NCBI RefSeq assembly: GCF_004364315.1
Contig: NZ_SOBR01000009.1
Span: forward strand, 1 to 64,000
Length of the DNA stretch: 64,000 bases
Direction of reading: 5' to 3'
Source of the DNA: Chromohalobacter marismortui
Lineage (GTDB): Bacteria; Pseudomonadota; Gammaproteobacteria; Pseudomonadales; Halomonadaceae
Shown: positions 48,976-58,916 of the stretch, in pieces
Numbering within the stretch: position 1 is the stretch's first letter
Layout: each line of letters starts with the position of its first letter
Notes under the pieces: model-generated
Databases searched by the model: none
What the model saw: only the letters and a program-made list of their open reading frames with translations
What the model was told of the DNA's origin: nothing
Program-made: the position numbers and the translations under genes

Positions 48976-50814
48976 ATGGGAACGTGGATGAACGGTCACG
49001 ATTGCGTTTTCCGGCGTTGGCTGGTGCGGCGATGGCAACAGCTTCGGTCGAGATGGTCAGGCGCCGATAGCGATGGCGCTCGGGCCGATATCGAGCTCGT
49101 GCGCCGTCAGTATCTGGAGAGCGAACAGCGCTTCCGAGCCTTGCTGGAAAGCCTGCCCAGAGTGGCGGTCCAAGGCTATGACCGTGAGCGCCGCGTGATC
49201 TACTGGAACGAGGCCAGTAGCCGGCTTTACGGCTATGACGCCGGGGAGGCGCAGGGCCAACTGCTGGAAGATTTGATCATTCCGGCGCCCATGCGTGAGC
49301 AGGTGATTCGGGCCCATCAGGCGTGGGTGAAGGATGGCGTCGAAATCCCCGCGGAAGAGCTCGAGCTTCAACACAAGCATGGTGAGCTGGTTCCGGTCCT
49401 GTCTCACCATGTGATGCTCGGCGAACACACGACGCATCCCCTGATGTTCTGTGTCGACGTGGATCTCACGGATCAGAAGCGAGCATATCGCGCGCTGGCG
49501 TTTGCCACGCGCTTCGATGCGCTGACACACCTGCCCAATCGTCAGACGTTCGAAGCGCAGCTGGACGAAGCTCTCATCTACTGCCGCCGGCAGAGTGCCG
49601 GGATGATTCTGATCTATCTGGATATCGACCGCTTCGTGGCGATCAACGATGCTCTCGGCTATGAACACGGCGACCGGCTGCTGGTCGAGTTGACCCGGCG
49701 GCTGCATCAGGTGACGAGCACCTCGGACATCATGTCACGGCTCTCCGGCGACGAGTTCGTGATTGCCTTCCCGATGTTTCAGCGTCAGGAAGTGCTCCTG
49801 CAACTGGTCCACAAGATCCAGCAGGTGTTTCGCACCCCTTTCCTGATGGATGGTGCTCGGCATCAGGTGACGGCCTGCCTGGGAATCAGCCTCTATCCGG
49901 ACAATGGCGAGACGGCCGGCGAACTGATTCGTAACGCCGACGTGGCCAAGAACCGGGCCAAGTTGGATGGCTACGGTAGCGTCTGGTTCTACGACCAGAA
50001 GCTCCATGACGAGCTGCTCTACCAGCACCGTCTCGTCGACCGATTGGCGGAGGCCCTGGACAATGGCGAGTTTGCGTTGCACTACCAGCCTCAGGTATCT
50101 GTCGCGAGCGGACGAATCGAGCATCTCGAGGCGCTGCTACGCTGGCAGCCGGCGGAAGGGCCGCCGATATCGCCGGCCGAATTCATTCCGCTTGCCGAGC
50201 GTTCCGGGCTGATCCACCGTCTCGGTGACTGGGTCATGGAAGCCGCTTGCCAGCAGCGAGCGCTGTGGCGGGATGCCGGCCTGGCCATCGAACGCATCGA
50301 TATCAACGTCTCCGGCCGGCAGATGAGTCGGCCGGATATCTTCCAGCGCTTCGCAGACTGTCTGGCGCGTCATGACCTGGGCCCGCGGGATATCGGGCTG
50401 GAACTCACCGAAAACGTACTCATCGAGGCCGATGACCGTGTCCTGGAGGGGTTGCGTCGGCTTTATGACCTGGGGTTTCGCATCGCCATCGATGATTTCG
50501 GCACCGGCTACTCGTCGCTGAGTTACCTCAAGCACTTCCCGGTCACGGCACTCAAGATCGATCGAACCTTCGTCCGGGACGCTCCGGAGCAGCCCGAAGA
50601 CCGCGCGATCATGGAGGCCGCTGTCTTCATCGGCCACCGTCTGGGCCTGGAAGTCGTCGCCGAGGGGGTCGAGAACCGCGAGCAACTCACGCTGATTCGG
50701 GAGATGCACTGTGACCTGGCCCAAGGGTTCTATTTCTTCCGTCCTATGCCGGCTCTGGAGATGGAGCGCGTGCTGGGTGGTCTGGTGACGGGGCATCCCG
50801 GTGTCTCGGGCTGA
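48976..50814 (+). CDS. PAS-GGDEF-EAL c-di-GMP enzyme, soluble
   Basis: A 612-aa protein: PAS domain (about 50-165), GGDEF domain (about 175-340) and EAL domain (about 350-600). The GGDEF signature is SGDEF and there is no RxxD inhibitory site. The EAL domain keeps EALLRW, the metal-binding ELTE, DDFGTGYSS, KIDR and EGVE, so it should hydrolyse c-di-GMP. Cyclase activity is uncertain. The start could also be ATG 48988, which is 12 bases downstream. There is no signal peptide or membrane helix, so it is cytoplasmic. It may act on the PgaCD system, but that is inference. Confidence 0.88.
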   Translation: MGTWMNGHDCVFRRWLVRRWQQLRSRWSGADSDGARADIELVRRQYLESEQRFRALLESLPRVAVQGYDRERRVIYWNEASSRLYGYDAGEAQGQLLEDLIIPAPMREQVIRAHQAWVKDGVEIPAEELELQHKHGELVPVLSHHVMLGEHTTHPLMFCVDVDLTDQKRAYRALAFATRFDALTHLPNRQTFEAQLDEALIYCRRQSAGMILIYLDIDRFVAINDALGYEHGDRLLVELTRRLHQVTSTSDIMSRLSGDEFVIAFPMFQRQEVLLQLVHKIQQVFRTPFLMDGARHQVTACLGISLYPDNGETAGELIRNADVAKNRAKLDGYGSVWFYDQKLHDELLYQHRLVDRLAEALDNGEFALHYQPQVSVASGRIEHLEALLRWQPAEGPPISPAEFIPLAERSGLIHRLGDWVMEAACQQRALWRDAGLAIERIDINVSGRQMSRPDIFQRFADCLARHDLGPRDIGLELTENVLIEADDRVLEGLRRLYDLGFRIAIDDFGTGYSSLSYLKHFPVTALKIDRTFVRDAPEQPEDRAIMEAAVFIGHRLGLEVVAEGVENREQLTLIREMHCDLAQGFYFFRPMPALEMERVLGGLVTGHPGVSG

Positions 50815-50902
50815 GTCCGCCGTCCGCTTGGCGTAGAATGTCAGTGTTGTGGACCACCACGGTATGACGAATCGAGGAGACGAACATGCGAAAGGAGAGG
50901 CC

Positions 50903-51775
50903 GTGAAGCTGTTGTTGGCGGGTGCGGGACATTGCTTGAGCCTGGCGCTGGCGCGCGAGGTCAACCGACGTCGCGACACCCAACTGACCATCGTCGAGGG
51001 AACGCGCGTCACGGCGGACACCTTGGCCGAGGCTCGGCCTGATGCACTGGTGGTGCCGCCTTTATCGGCACCGTCGCGCCTGGCGCCTGCCGAGGTCATG
51101 GCCCATGTCGAAGCGGTCGATGCCAATCTCGAGCTGTGTCGTGAGTATGATGTGCCATTGATCTGGTGTGTGTCCGATGAGCTCTATGAAGAAGGCGGTG
51201 ACGGACTGCTCGATGAACATGTCGTCCCCACGCCGCGCGATGATAGCTTGAAACGCCTGATTGCCACCGGCGATCGCGTGCGTCAGTACTTGCCCAAGCA
51301 TCTCATCGTGAGGCTGGGACCGCTATTCGCGCTGGATGGTGCGCATGCCTGGTTGCCCGAATTGCTCGATAAGTTGCTGGCGGGTGACGATGTGCGAGCC
51401 GCTGAAGACGTCATCCTGTGCCCGACATCGGTGGATGCGGTGGCCATGGCATTGATTGGCATGATGCAACAGCAAGGCTGTGGTGCCGACGCCTGGGGGG
51501 CCTACCACTTGGCAGGTACCGAACCGGTCAGCCCTTACACCTTCGCTTCCGTCGTGCGTACTCAGTTGGGAACGCACTTGGAGCGTCAGGAACGCGACGC
51601 GACACTGGGTGCGCTGCATGCCTTGCGCCATCATCATGACCATCCGTTGCGGCGCGTTCTGAACTGTCGCCGCGTGCTGGACGTTTTCGGCATTCATCAA
51701 AAGCCCTGGCGGCTCGAGCTGAGTCGCATGCTGGATGATTGGTGCCTACTGCATGACAAGGAGTCGGCAACGTGA
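50903..51775 (+). CDS. RmlD-like NAD(P)-binding protein
   Basis: A 290-aa protein with a truncated Rossmann start (VKLLLAGAGHCLS) and a layout similar to RmlD/dTDP-4-dehydrorhamnose reductase-type short-chain enzymes (SDELYEEGG, VRLGPLFAL, YHLAGTEPVSPYTFA). The catalytic Tyr-x3-Lys is not obvious, so activity is uncertain. GTG 50903 follows AAGGAGAGG closely; an upstream in-frame start exists but lacks a ribosome binding site. Its stop overlaps the next gene in GTGA. Confidence 0.7.
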   Translation: MKLLLAGAGHCLSLALAREVNRRRDTQLTIVEGTRVTADTLAEARPDALVVPPLSAPSRLAPAEVMAHVEAVDANLELCREYDVPLIWCVSDELYEEGGDGLLDEHVVPTPRDDSLKRLIATGDRVRQYLPKHLIVRLGPLFALDGAHAWLPELLDKLLAGDDVRAAEDVILCPTSVDAVAMALIGMMQQQGCGADAWGAYHLAGTEPVSPYTFASVVRTQLGTHLERQERDATLGALHALRHHHDHPLRRVLNCRRVLDVFGIHQKPWRLELSRMLDDWCLLHDKESAT

Positions 51776-52527
51776 AGGTCTTACGCAGTCTCGTCTTTTA
51801 TGCCGGCTACTTTCTGGCGTTGCTGATCAGCGGTCTGGTCTTGCTACCGCTCGCGCCGTTCGTGCCCTTGTTCTCGCGTTTTCGGCTGCTCAACCTGTAC
51901 AACCGTTTCATCGTGGGCTGGTTCGCGCTGTCTTGCGGCGTCCGCTATCACGTTAGCGGCCGCGAGAACGTGCCCGAAGGGCCGTGCGTGGTGCTCGCCA
52001 ATCATCAGAGCGAGTGGGAGACGCTGTTTTTGCAACTGATCAAGGTGCCGGTGTGCACGGTGCTCAAACGCGAGCTGCTCAAGCTGCCGGTCTTCGGTTG
52101 GGGGTTGCGGCTGATCAAGCCCATTGCCCTGGACCGCTCGCGGCCGTCGAGGGCCATGCGCATGGTGCTCGAGCAAGGTAAGCAGCGTTTGTCCGAGGGG
52201 CTTTCGGTGCTGATCTTTCCCGAGGGCACGCGCGTGGCGCCGGGGCAGCGGCGTCGCTACAACAAGAGCGGGGTGGTCATCGCATGCCGGGCGGGGGTGC
52301 CGGTGCTGCCCGTGGCCCACAATGCCGGCGAACACTGGCCGGGACGGCACTGGGTCAAGAAGCCCGGAGACTTGCACGTGGTGGTCGGTGAGCCGATCGC
52401 CACGCAGGGACGTTCCACCGATGAGGTGTTGGCCGAAGTCGAGCATTGGATCGAGGCGCAGCTTCGCGAGATCTCGGCGGTCCCTCGGCCGGTGGAGGAA
52501 AGTGAAACCAGCAAGGTGCCGGCCTGA
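51772..52527 (+). CDS. plsC: 1-acyl-sn-glycerol-3-phosphate acyltransferase, PlsC family
   Basis: PlsC makes phosphatidic acid from lysophosphatidic acid at the inner membrane. The 251-aa product has an N-terminal membrane helix (about 10-32), block I NHQSEWE (HX4E rather than HX4D, a variant common in pseudomonads), block III FPEGTR and block IV VPVLPVAHNAGEHW. It starts at GTG 51772, overlapping the previous gene by four bases. Confidence 0.9.
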   Translation: MKVLRSLVFYAGYFLALLISGLVLLPLAPFVPLFSRFRLLNLYNRFIVGWFALSCGVRYHVSGRENVPEGPCVVLANHQSEWETLFLQLIKVPVCTVLKRELLKLPVFGWGLRLIKPIALDRSRPSRAMRMVLEQGKQRLSEGLSVLIFPEGTRVAPGQRRRYNKSGVVIACRAGVPVLPVAHNAGEHWPGRHWVKKPGDLHVVVGEPIATQGRSTDEVLAEVEHWIEAQLREISAVPRPVEESETSKVPA

Positions 52528-52559
52528 GTCGCTGTCGATAGCGCGTATGTCAGCATGCA

Positions 52560-52589
52560 AAAGGGGCGTCTCTTGCGAGACGCCCCTTT
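52560..52589. terminator. bidirectional terminator between plsC and fabB
   Basis: AAAGGGGCGTCTC (52560-52572) pairs perfectly with GAGACGCCCCTTT (52577-52589), loop TTGC. A and T flanks make it usable from both sides. Confidence 0.88.
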
Positions 52590-52614
52590 CGTATCACCGC
52601 GGCGGGCGCAACGC

Positions 52615-53832
52615 TCAGCCCCGGTAGCGCTGAAGAACCAGGCAGGCGTTAGTACCGCCGAAACCGAAGCTGTTGGACAGCACGCGTTCGATGGCGACAT
52701 CGTCGCGCCGCTGGGCGACGATGTCGAAACCTTGGGCGGCGTCGTCCAGCTCGCCGATGTTGGCCGACGCGGCGATGAAGGCGTGCTCCATCATCAACAG
52801 CGAGTAGATGGTTTCCTGCACGCCGGTGGCGCCCAGCGAATGCCCGGTCAAGGATTTGGTGGAGCTCATCGCCGGTGTGGTATCGCCGAACACCTCACGA
52901 ACCGCCTTGAGTTCGGCAATATCGCCCACCGGGGTGGAGGTGCCGTGGGTGTTGATGTAGTCGATGGGACCGTCGACGGTGGCCATGGCCTGTCGCATGC
53001 AGCGCGCGGCACCCTCGCCGGAGGGCGCGACCATGTCATGACCATCGGAGGTGGCGCCATAGCCGACGAGTTCGGCATAGATCTTGGCGCCGCGCGCCTT
53101 GGCGTGCTCCAGCTCCTCGATCACTAGCATGCCGCCGCCGCCGGCGATGACGAAGCCATCGCGTGAGGCGTCATAGGGCCGTGAGGCGGTTTCGGGCGTG
53201 TCATTGTAGCTGGTCGAGAGGGCGCCCATGGCATCGAACAAGCAGGACAATGTCCAATGCTCCTCTTCGCCGCCGCCGGCGAAGACGACGTCCTGTTTGC
53301 CGAGCTGGATCTGCTCGACGGCGCTGCCGATGCAGTGTGCCGAGGTCGCACAGGCCGAGGAGATGGAGTAGTTGACGCCCTTGATCTTGAACGGTGTGGC
53401 CAGACAGGCGGAAACCGTACTGCCCATGGTGCGCGTGACGCGATAAGGACCGACACGACGCAGGCCTTTTTCGCGCAGCACGTCGGCCGCTTCGACCTGG
53501 TTGGCGCTGGATGCGCCGCCGGAACCGGCGATCAAGCCGGTACGCTCGTTGGATACGTCGCTGTCGTCGAGACCGGCATCGCGAATCGCCTGTTCCATCG
53601 AGACATAGGCGAATGCGGCGGCATCGCCCATGAAGCGACGCAGCTTGCGGTCGACCAGCGTATCGAGGTCGATGTCGACCACACCGGCCACATGGCTGCG
53701 GAAACCGCGCTCGGCGTATTCGTCCTTGTACCGGATACCCGAGCGTCCGCTGCGCAGTGCGTCCAGTACCTGTTGCTGGTCGTTGCCCAGGCAGGACACG
53801 ATGCCCAGGCCGGTGACTACCACTCGTCGCAT
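52615..53832 (-). CDS. fabB: 3-oxoacyl-ACP synthase I
   Basis: FabB elongates unsaturated acyl-ACPs and is needed for unsaturated fatty acids. The 405-aa product has the catalytic Cys in SACATS and the two His in [10 protein letters not shown] and TGHSLGA. ATG 53832 follows AGGAGG. It lies 13 bases after fabA, forming the usual fabAB operon. Confidence 0.97.
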   Translation of the reverse strand: MRRVVVTGLGIVSCLGNDQQQVLDALRSGRSGIRYKDEYAERGFRSHVAGVVDIDLDTLVDRKLRRFMGDAAAFAYVSMEQAIRDAGLDDSDVSNERTGLIAGSGGASSANQVEAADVLREKGLRRVGPYRVTRTMGSTVSACLATPFKIKGVNYSISSACATSAHCIGSAVEQIQLGKQDVVFAGGGEEEHWTLSCLFDAMGALSTSYNDTPETASRPYDASRDGFVIAGGGGMLVIEELEHAKARGAKIYAELVGYGATSDGHDMVAPSGEGAARCMRQAMATVDGPIDYINTHGTSTPVGDIAELKAVREVFGDTTPAMSSTKSLTGHSLGATGVQETIYSLLMMEHAFIAASANIGELDDAAQGFDIVAQRRDDVAIERVLSNSFGFGGTNACLVLQRYRG

Positions 53833-53845
53833 GGAAGCCTCCTGA

Positions 53846-54361
53846 TCAGAAATTCGCGGTGGAGGTGAATAGGCCAACGCGCAAATCATTGGCCTGATAG
53901 ATATCGCGACCGTCGACCGAAACGGTGCCGTCGGCAATGCCCAGTATCAACCGTCGGGTAATGATCCGCTTGAGGTTGATGCGGTAGGTGACCTTGTCGG
54001 CATCCGGCATGATCTGGCCCGAGAACTTGACCTCACCGCAGCCCAGAGCGCGTCCGCGCCCGGGGTGGCCCAGCCAGCCGAGGTAGAAGCCAACCAGTTG
54101 CCACATGGCATCCAGCCCCAGACAACCGGGCATGACCGGGTCGCCGGGGAAGTGGCAGTCGAAGAACCACAGGCCGGGATGGATATCCAGTTCGGCGATC
54201 AGTTCGCCCTTGTCGTACTCGCCTCCGCCCTCCTGGATCTGCGTGATGCGGTCGAGCATCAGCATGTTGGGGGCCGGCAGCTGGGCGTTGCCCGGGCCGA
54301 ACAGCTCGCCCTGGCTGCATGCCAGCAGTTCTTCGTAGCTGAAAGAATGTTGCTTGGTCAC
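53846..54361 (-). CDS. fabA: 3-hydroxydecanoyl-ACP dehydratase/isomerase
   Basis: FabA dehydrates 3-hydroxydecanoyl-ACP and isomerises trans-2 to cis-3, the branch point to unsaturated fatty acids. The 171-aa product has the active-site His in [21 protein letters not shown] and the Asp in GLDAMW. GTG 54361 gives the family start ([14 protein letters not shown]); no ATG is available nearby. The unsaturated lipids it makes are substrates for the CFA synthase encoded in the next cluster. Confidence 0.97.
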   Translation of the reverse strand: MTKQHSFSYEELLACSQGELFGPGNAQLPAPNMLMLDRITQIQEGGGEYDKGELIAELDIHPGLWFFDCHFPGDPVMPGCLGLDAMWQLVGFYLGWLGHPGRGRALGCGEVKFSGQIMPDADKVTYRINLKRIITRRLILGIADGTVSVDGRDIYQANDLRVGLFTSTANF

Positions 54362-54571
54362 TGAGTCTTTCCGAGAGTCGAAATTGTGGTGCGTCGCAGA
54401 GCACGGACACTCTAGTCTACTGACAGTGCCGGATGAATGCACGCCGGGCCAGCCTACCGGGCGGGCGCGGCTGGTGCAATCCGCTCTTGGGCGCGGGTTG
54501 CGCCGGTCGCAAGAGACGGGGCATGATGCCTGCACTTTACCGAACCTCTATAGCTTGAGGCGATACACGCC
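54362..54571. other. divergent intergenic region fabA / GGDEF-EAL, no gene
   Basis: A 210-base non-coding region that must hold the fabAB promoter (minus) and that of the GGDEF-EAL gene (plus). Weak -10-like hexamers are visible, but no convincing pair. I saw no FabR-like palindrome. Confidence 0.5.
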
Positions 54572-56407
54572 ATGTGGTCAGCCTTCACACTCAACCGTCC
54601 CCTGATTTGGACGGGCATTGCCGCCATGGCCGCCATGAGCCTTCTGCCGACGCTGATATTGCGTCTGGTGGCTTTGACGGTCGTGATCATCGGTGGGGTG
54701 GACGCCTGGCGTCAGATTCGTCTGGAAGCCAACCGGCGTCGGCTCACCGAAGCGGCCCTCATGTTGTCTCCCGACGGCGTGTTGATCGCCAACGCCCGCA
54801 ACCGTATCGAGACGGTCAATCCGGCTTTTACACAGATCACGGGATACAGCGACGAGGAGATACACGGCCTCGATCCATCGGTGCTTTCCTCGGGCCGCCA
54901 CGACAAGGCATTTTACGAACGCTATTGGCAAACGCTCAATGCCACCGGTCAGTGGGAAGGCGAAATCTGGAACCAGCGCAAACACGGCGATGAGTTTCCC
55001 GAATGGCTGCGGGTGCGCTCGGTCACGGATACCAAGGGGCAGGTCACGCATTATGTAGGCTTGTTCACCGATATCAGTCGGCACAAGGCACGCGAGCAGG
55101 ATCTTCAGCGTATCGGCTTCGAGGATCCGTTGACCGGATTGCCCAACCGGCGGCGTTTGCACGACCTGCTGGCCTCGCGCTTGCAGCGTCTGCGAGCCGG
55201 CGAAGAGCTGGATATTGCGCTGATCGATATCGATGGTTTCAAAGCGGTCAACGATGCCATGGGGGTCGACAAGGGCGACCGTCTGCTGTCGCGTTTCGGG
55301 CAGCGACTCGCCGCGTTCGTCGCCGGTGGCGTGGTAGGGCGTCTGGGCGGCGACGAGTTCATGGTCATTCGCACCACGACCTTCAACGATCACGAGAAGT
55401 GGGTAGAGGAGTTGCGTGCGCATCTCAGTGAGCCGTTCGAGATCGATGACAAGCCGCTGCGCTTGGGGCTGACCATCGGCAGTTGTCGTGCTCCCGACGA
55501 TGGACGCGATCCCGGTGTCTTGTTCCAGCGCCTGGAGTCAGCGCTCTACGCCGCCAAGCGCCATGGACGTAACCATAGCCAACGCTTTCGTCCCTCGCTG
55601 GAGGTGGCGGGTGATCCCCAACTCGAACTGCTCAACGAACTCCGCCAGGCCCTGGCGCACGGCACGCAGCTCGAGCTCTTCTATCAATCACAGTATTATC
55701 TCGACGATGGTCGGCTGGCCGGCATGGAAGCACTGCTGCGCTGGTACCATCCCACGCACGGCATGATTTCGCCGGGCACGTTCATTCCTCTGGCCGAGCG
55801 CCATGGGCTGATGGCGGCACTGGGGGACTGGGTGATCGATCACGCGTGCGCACAGTTGTCGACCTGGCGTGAGCAGGGGCTATCGTTCGTGCCGGTCTGG
55901 ATCAACATCTCGGCGGTACAGCTTATCCAGGGCGATCTCGAGGCACGCTTGTCGTCCAGTTTGGCCAAGCATAACGTGCCGGCGGCCATGCTGGGGCTGG
56001 AGTTGACCGAATCGGTATTGCTCGACGAACGCGCGGGGGATATCTCGGCACGCCTGGTCGCGCTACGCAACACGGGGCACCCGATCGCTATCGACGATTT
56101 CGGCACCGGCTATTCGTCGATGGCCTATCTCAAGCAGTTGCCGGTGGACAAGCTCAAGCTCGATCGTGCTTTCGTCCGCGCCTTGCCCGATGACAGCGCC
56201 GATGCCGCCATTACGTCCGCAGTGCTTGCCATGGCGCGCGGGCTGGGGCTGGATGTGGTTGCCGAGGGCGTGGAAACCGAGGAGCAGCGAGATTATCTGC
56301 GTGCGCAGGGCTGTGCTATCGTGCAGGGCTTTCTCTATGCCCGCCCCGAGCGGGTCGCCGATGTCGAAGCGCGGCTCAAGCGCGATGCCGACATGTCGTT
56401 TTCCTGA
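54572..56407 (+). CDS. membrane-anchored PAS-GGDEF-EAL c-di-GMP enzyme
   Basis: A 611-aa protein with two N-terminal membrane helices (about 10-43), a PAS/PAC domain (about 60-175), an intact GGDEF domain (LGGDEF, about 260) and an EAL domain (about 350-600) with EALLRW, ELTE, DDFGTGYSS, KLDR and EGVE. Both catalytic centres look functional and there is no RxxD I-site. Its 3' end overlaps the convergent DUF2878 gene by 32 bases. Confidence 0.9.
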   Translation: MWSAFTLNRPLIWTGIAAMAAMSLLPTLILRLVALTVVIIGGVDAWRQIRLEANRRRLTEAALMLSPDGVLIANARNRIETVNPAFTQITGYSDEEIHGLDPSVLSSGRHDKAFYERYWQTLNATGQWEGEIWNQRKHGDEFPEWLRVRSVTDTKGQVTHYVGLFTDISRHKAREQDLQRIGFEDPLTGLPNRRRLHDLLASRLQRLRAGEELDIALIDIDGFKAVNDAMGVDKGDRLLSRFGQRLAAFVAGGVVGRLGGDEFMVIRTTTFNDHEKWVEELRAHLSEPFEIDDKPLRLGLTIGSCRAPDDGRDPGVLFQRLESALYAAKRHGRNHSQRFRPSLEVAGDPQLELLNELRQALAHGTQLELFYQSQYYLDDGRLAGMEALLRWYHPTHGMISPGTFIPLAERHGLMAALGDWVIDHACAQLSTWREQGLSFVPVWINISAVQLIQGDLEARLSSSLAKHNVPAAMLGLELTESVLLDERAGDISARLVALRNTGHPIAIDDFGTGYSSMAYLKQLPVDKLKLDRAFVRALPDDSADAAITSAVLAMARGLGLDVVAEGVETEEQRDYLRAQGCAIVQGFLYARPERVADVEARLKRDADMSFS

Positions 56408-56858
56408 ACGCTAGATAGCCGCATAGGCTGCCCCAGATCACGGCTTGCACCACCACTGCCCAAGGCGCCATGACGACATCGGCGAGGCGGGCGCCCCCCA
56501 GGTAGGAACTCGGCCCGCCGAGCGCCCCGCCGAGTATCGCCAGCCGAGGATGCCGCCATAGCCAGGCGAGTGAATGGTGAATGGTGGTCGCGAACAGCGG
56601 CCAGAGCAGCCACAGCCAGATCGGTAACCCCGAGCCGCCGGCGAAGCGTAAGCCGCCGAGCAGCGTCAGTGTGCCGTCCACGATGGCACCCAACAGCGCG
56701 AACCCCGCCAGCCAGCGCCACTCTCCCGGCCCCCCCAGCCACCGTAGATGGCCTACCACGATCACGCCGGCGGCAGGAATCGCCCAGGGTGTACCCCCGA
56801 GCACGCAGGCCAGCCAGCCGGCCTGAAACGCGAGTGCATTGACGATCTTGCCAAGCAT
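56376..56858 (-). CDS. DUF2878 membrane protein
   Basis: A 160-aa, very hydrophobic protein with about four or five membrane helices, fitting DUF2878, often the last gene of CFA/photolyase clusters. Function unknown. ATG 56858 lies four bases after the cfa stop. The longer open frame upstream overlaps cfa and is a shadow. The gene runs 32 bases into the end of the convergent GGDEF-EAL gene. Confidence 0.8.
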   Translation of the reverse strand: MLGKIVNALAFQAGWLACVLGGTPWAIPAAGVIVVGHLRWLGGPGEWRWLAGFALLGAIVDGTLTLLGGLRFAGGSGLPIWLWLLWPLFATTIHHSLAWLWRHPRLAILGGALGGPSSYLGGARLADVVMAPWAVVVQAVIWGSLCGYLAFRKTTCRHRA

Positions 56859-56862
56859 GGTT

Positions 56863-58131
56863 TCAAGGCCCGCCCGTGAGCGGCGCACGCCGGTTGCCGG
56901 GCTTGGCCAACAACCACTGCGAGGTGCCGATGGTGCGTTCGCGGAAGCCGCCTTCGCAGTAGCACAGGTAATAGCGCCACATGCGTATGAAGCGTTCGTC
57001 GTAGCCGAGCGCACGAACGTGCTCGAGGTTGGCCTCGAAGCGCTGACGCCATTCGTAAAGCGTGCGTGCATAATGCGCGCCGATTTCGTCGAGGGCGAGC
57101 ACGTTGAGGTGCGTGCGTCGTGCCATGCTTTCCAGCATCGCCTGATGGGAGGGCAGGAAGCCGCCAGGAAAGATGTAGCGCTTGATGAAGTCGACCTCGC
57201 GCTTGGCCGCTTCATAGCGCTGATCGCGAATGGTGATGGCTTGAATCAGCGCCAGGCCATCGTCATCGAGTAGACGGTCGACGGTGGCCAGATAAGTGGC
57301 CAGGTACTGATGTCCCACGGCCTCGATCATTTCCACCGAGACCAGGCGATCGTAGCGTCCCTCTAGGTCGCGATAATCGCGCTTGAGCAGGGTGATCCGG
57401 TCTTCGAGGCCGGCCTCGCGGATGCGCTGCGCGGTGTGCGTGTACTGCTCCTCGGAAATGGTCGTGGTAGTGACGTGGCAGCCTCGGGTGCGTGCCGCAT
57501 GCAGTGCCAGCCCGCCCCAGCCGGTGCCGATCTCCAGCAGGTGATGTTCGGGGCCGACATCCAGCTTGTCGAGAATGAGTTCCAGCTTGTATGTCGAGGC
57601 GTCTTCCAGGCTGGCCTCGGGGCGCGGAAAGATGGCGCTGGAATACAGCCAGTGCTCGCGATCGAGGAAGGTCTCGAAGAGGGCGTTGCCGAGATCGTAA
57701 TGAGCGGCAACATGGCGTCGGGCGCGGCCAGTGGTATTGCGTTGCAGGGCTTGGAGCGTGCTGAGGACGGCGTGCGCCAGTCGTGCAGGGCCTTTCTCCA
57801 GACGTTCGTTGACATGTTCCAGGTTGCGCGCGAGCAGGCGAATCAGCGCGACCAGATCGTCACAGTGCCAGTCACCGTCCATGTAGGTTTCCCCGGCCGC
57901 GACGCTGCCCCCCAGGGCGATGCGTCGCCAGACGCGGTCGTGATGTATCCGCAAGCGTATCGTGAGTGGCCCGCCCCGACCGAGGCGGTGCGTGCGTCCG
58001 GCTTCCTCGATGATCAGCACACCGCCCTCGAGGGTCGAAAGCTGGCGCAGCAGGCGTGGCCTGAGCCAACGGGCCACACGCGCATCGAGCGTACCGGCAG
58101 GTGTCTTGGTGGCGGAACGGGTGGTCGTCAC
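56863..58131 (-). CDS. cfa: cyclopropane-fatty-acyl-phospholipid synthase
   Basis: CFA synthase transfers a methylene from S-adenosylmethionine to cis double bonds of membrane lipids. The 422-aa product has the SAM motif LEIGTGWGG, then VSVEMIEAVGH and the C-terminal YEWRQRFEAN. GTG 58131 overlaps the DUF1365 stop in GTGA; the further upstream open frame is shadow sequence. Confidence 0.93.
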   Translation of the reverse strand: MTTTRSATKTPAGTLDARVARWLRPRLLRQLSTLEGGVLIIEEAGRTHRLGRGGPLTIRLRIHHDRVWRRIALGGSVAAGETYMDGDWHCDDLVALIRLLARNLEHVNERLEKGPARLAHAVLSTLQALQRNTTGRARRHVAAHYDLGNALFETFLDREHWLYSSAIFPRPEASLEDASTYKLELILDKLDVGPEHHLLEIGTGWGGLALHAARTRGCHVTTTTISEEQYTHTAQRIREAGLEDRITLLKRDYRDLEGRYDRLVSVEMIEAVGHQYLATYLATVDRLLDDDGLALIQAITIRDQRYEAAKREVDFIKRYIFPGGFLPSHQAMLESMARRTHLNVLALDEIGAHYARTLYEWRQRFEANLEHVRALGYDERFIRMWRYYLCYCEGGFRERTIGTSQWLLAKPGNRRAPLTGGP

Positions 58132-58916
58132 GGGCGTGTCTCCTCGCCACGGGAATGTGAAAAGAGCGGCACGCGCTTGAGCCACAGGCGCAATGCCTCG
58201 AAATGAATGCCGGCCAGCGTCTTGAGGCTCATCCAAGGGGCCCGTGCCAGGGCGGTAAGCCAGGCGCGCCTCCCTGCGGGTGCGAAACGCAGGCTCAGCG
58301 TGGCGTCGAAATGTCGCGTGTCCCCGCGCCATGCCTCCATGTGCATCAGCAGGTGTTCGTCCGGGGTGTTGAAGCGCCAGCGATAGCGCATGTCCATGGG
58401 ATTGAACGGCGACACGTGCAGGGCCTTGTCGAAATGAGCGGCATGGACATGGCGCGTCGGCGTCACCGAGCAGGCATAGACGTGGCGTTCTCGCCACGGG
58501 GTGTTGGTGACTTCGCCGAGGATGGCGCACAGGCGTTCGTCGTGGTCATAGGCGTAATACAGCGTGATGGGGTTGAAGAGCACGCCGCATAGGCGTAACT
58601 GGGTCAACATGCGAACGGGCCCCGCGGGGGCGGCCTCGCCTAACTCATGACGCAATCGCTGATGAACCGCGGTCTTGAGCGGCAGGTGCGTGGGCCCTAG
58701 ATAATCTTCGCGGCGAAAGCGCGCCAGCGCCGCACGTCGTGCACTGAAGCCCGGCAGTGCATCGAAGAGTTCGGGCAGCTCGTCCAAGTCAAGCCAGGCC
58801 ATCCACACGCGGTAGGTAAACGCATGCGCGCGCGGCGTGAAGCGCCGATGGCGTAGCTCACCCAAGGCCACCCGACTATGCACGCACGCTTGACCGGTCG
58901 CCGCCTCTCGCGTCAT
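58128..58916 (-). CDS. DUF1365 protein of the CFA cluster
   Basis: A 262-aa protein of the DUF1365 family (FAYRVWM-like start, FNPITLYYAYD, EVTNTPWRERHVY and HVSPFNPMDMRYRW). Members accompany CFA-like enzymes and flavin oxidoreductases in light- or singlet-oxygen-induced clusters and may take part in lipid modification. The reaction is unknown. ATG 58916 overlaps the stop of the FAD gene in ATGA. Confidence 0.9.
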   Translation of the reverse strand: MTREAATGQACVHSRVALGELRHRRFTPRAHAFTYRVWMAWLDLDELPELFDALPGFSARRAALARFRREDYLGPTHLPLKTAVHQRLRHELGEAAPAGPVRMLTQLRLCGVLFNPITLYYAYDHDERLCAILGEVTNTPWRERHVYACSVTPTRHVHAAHFDKALHVSPFNPMDMRYRWRFNTPDEHLLMHMEAWRGDTRHFDATLSLRFAPAGRRAWLTALARAPWMSLKTLAGIHFEALRLWLKRVPLFSHSRGEETRP

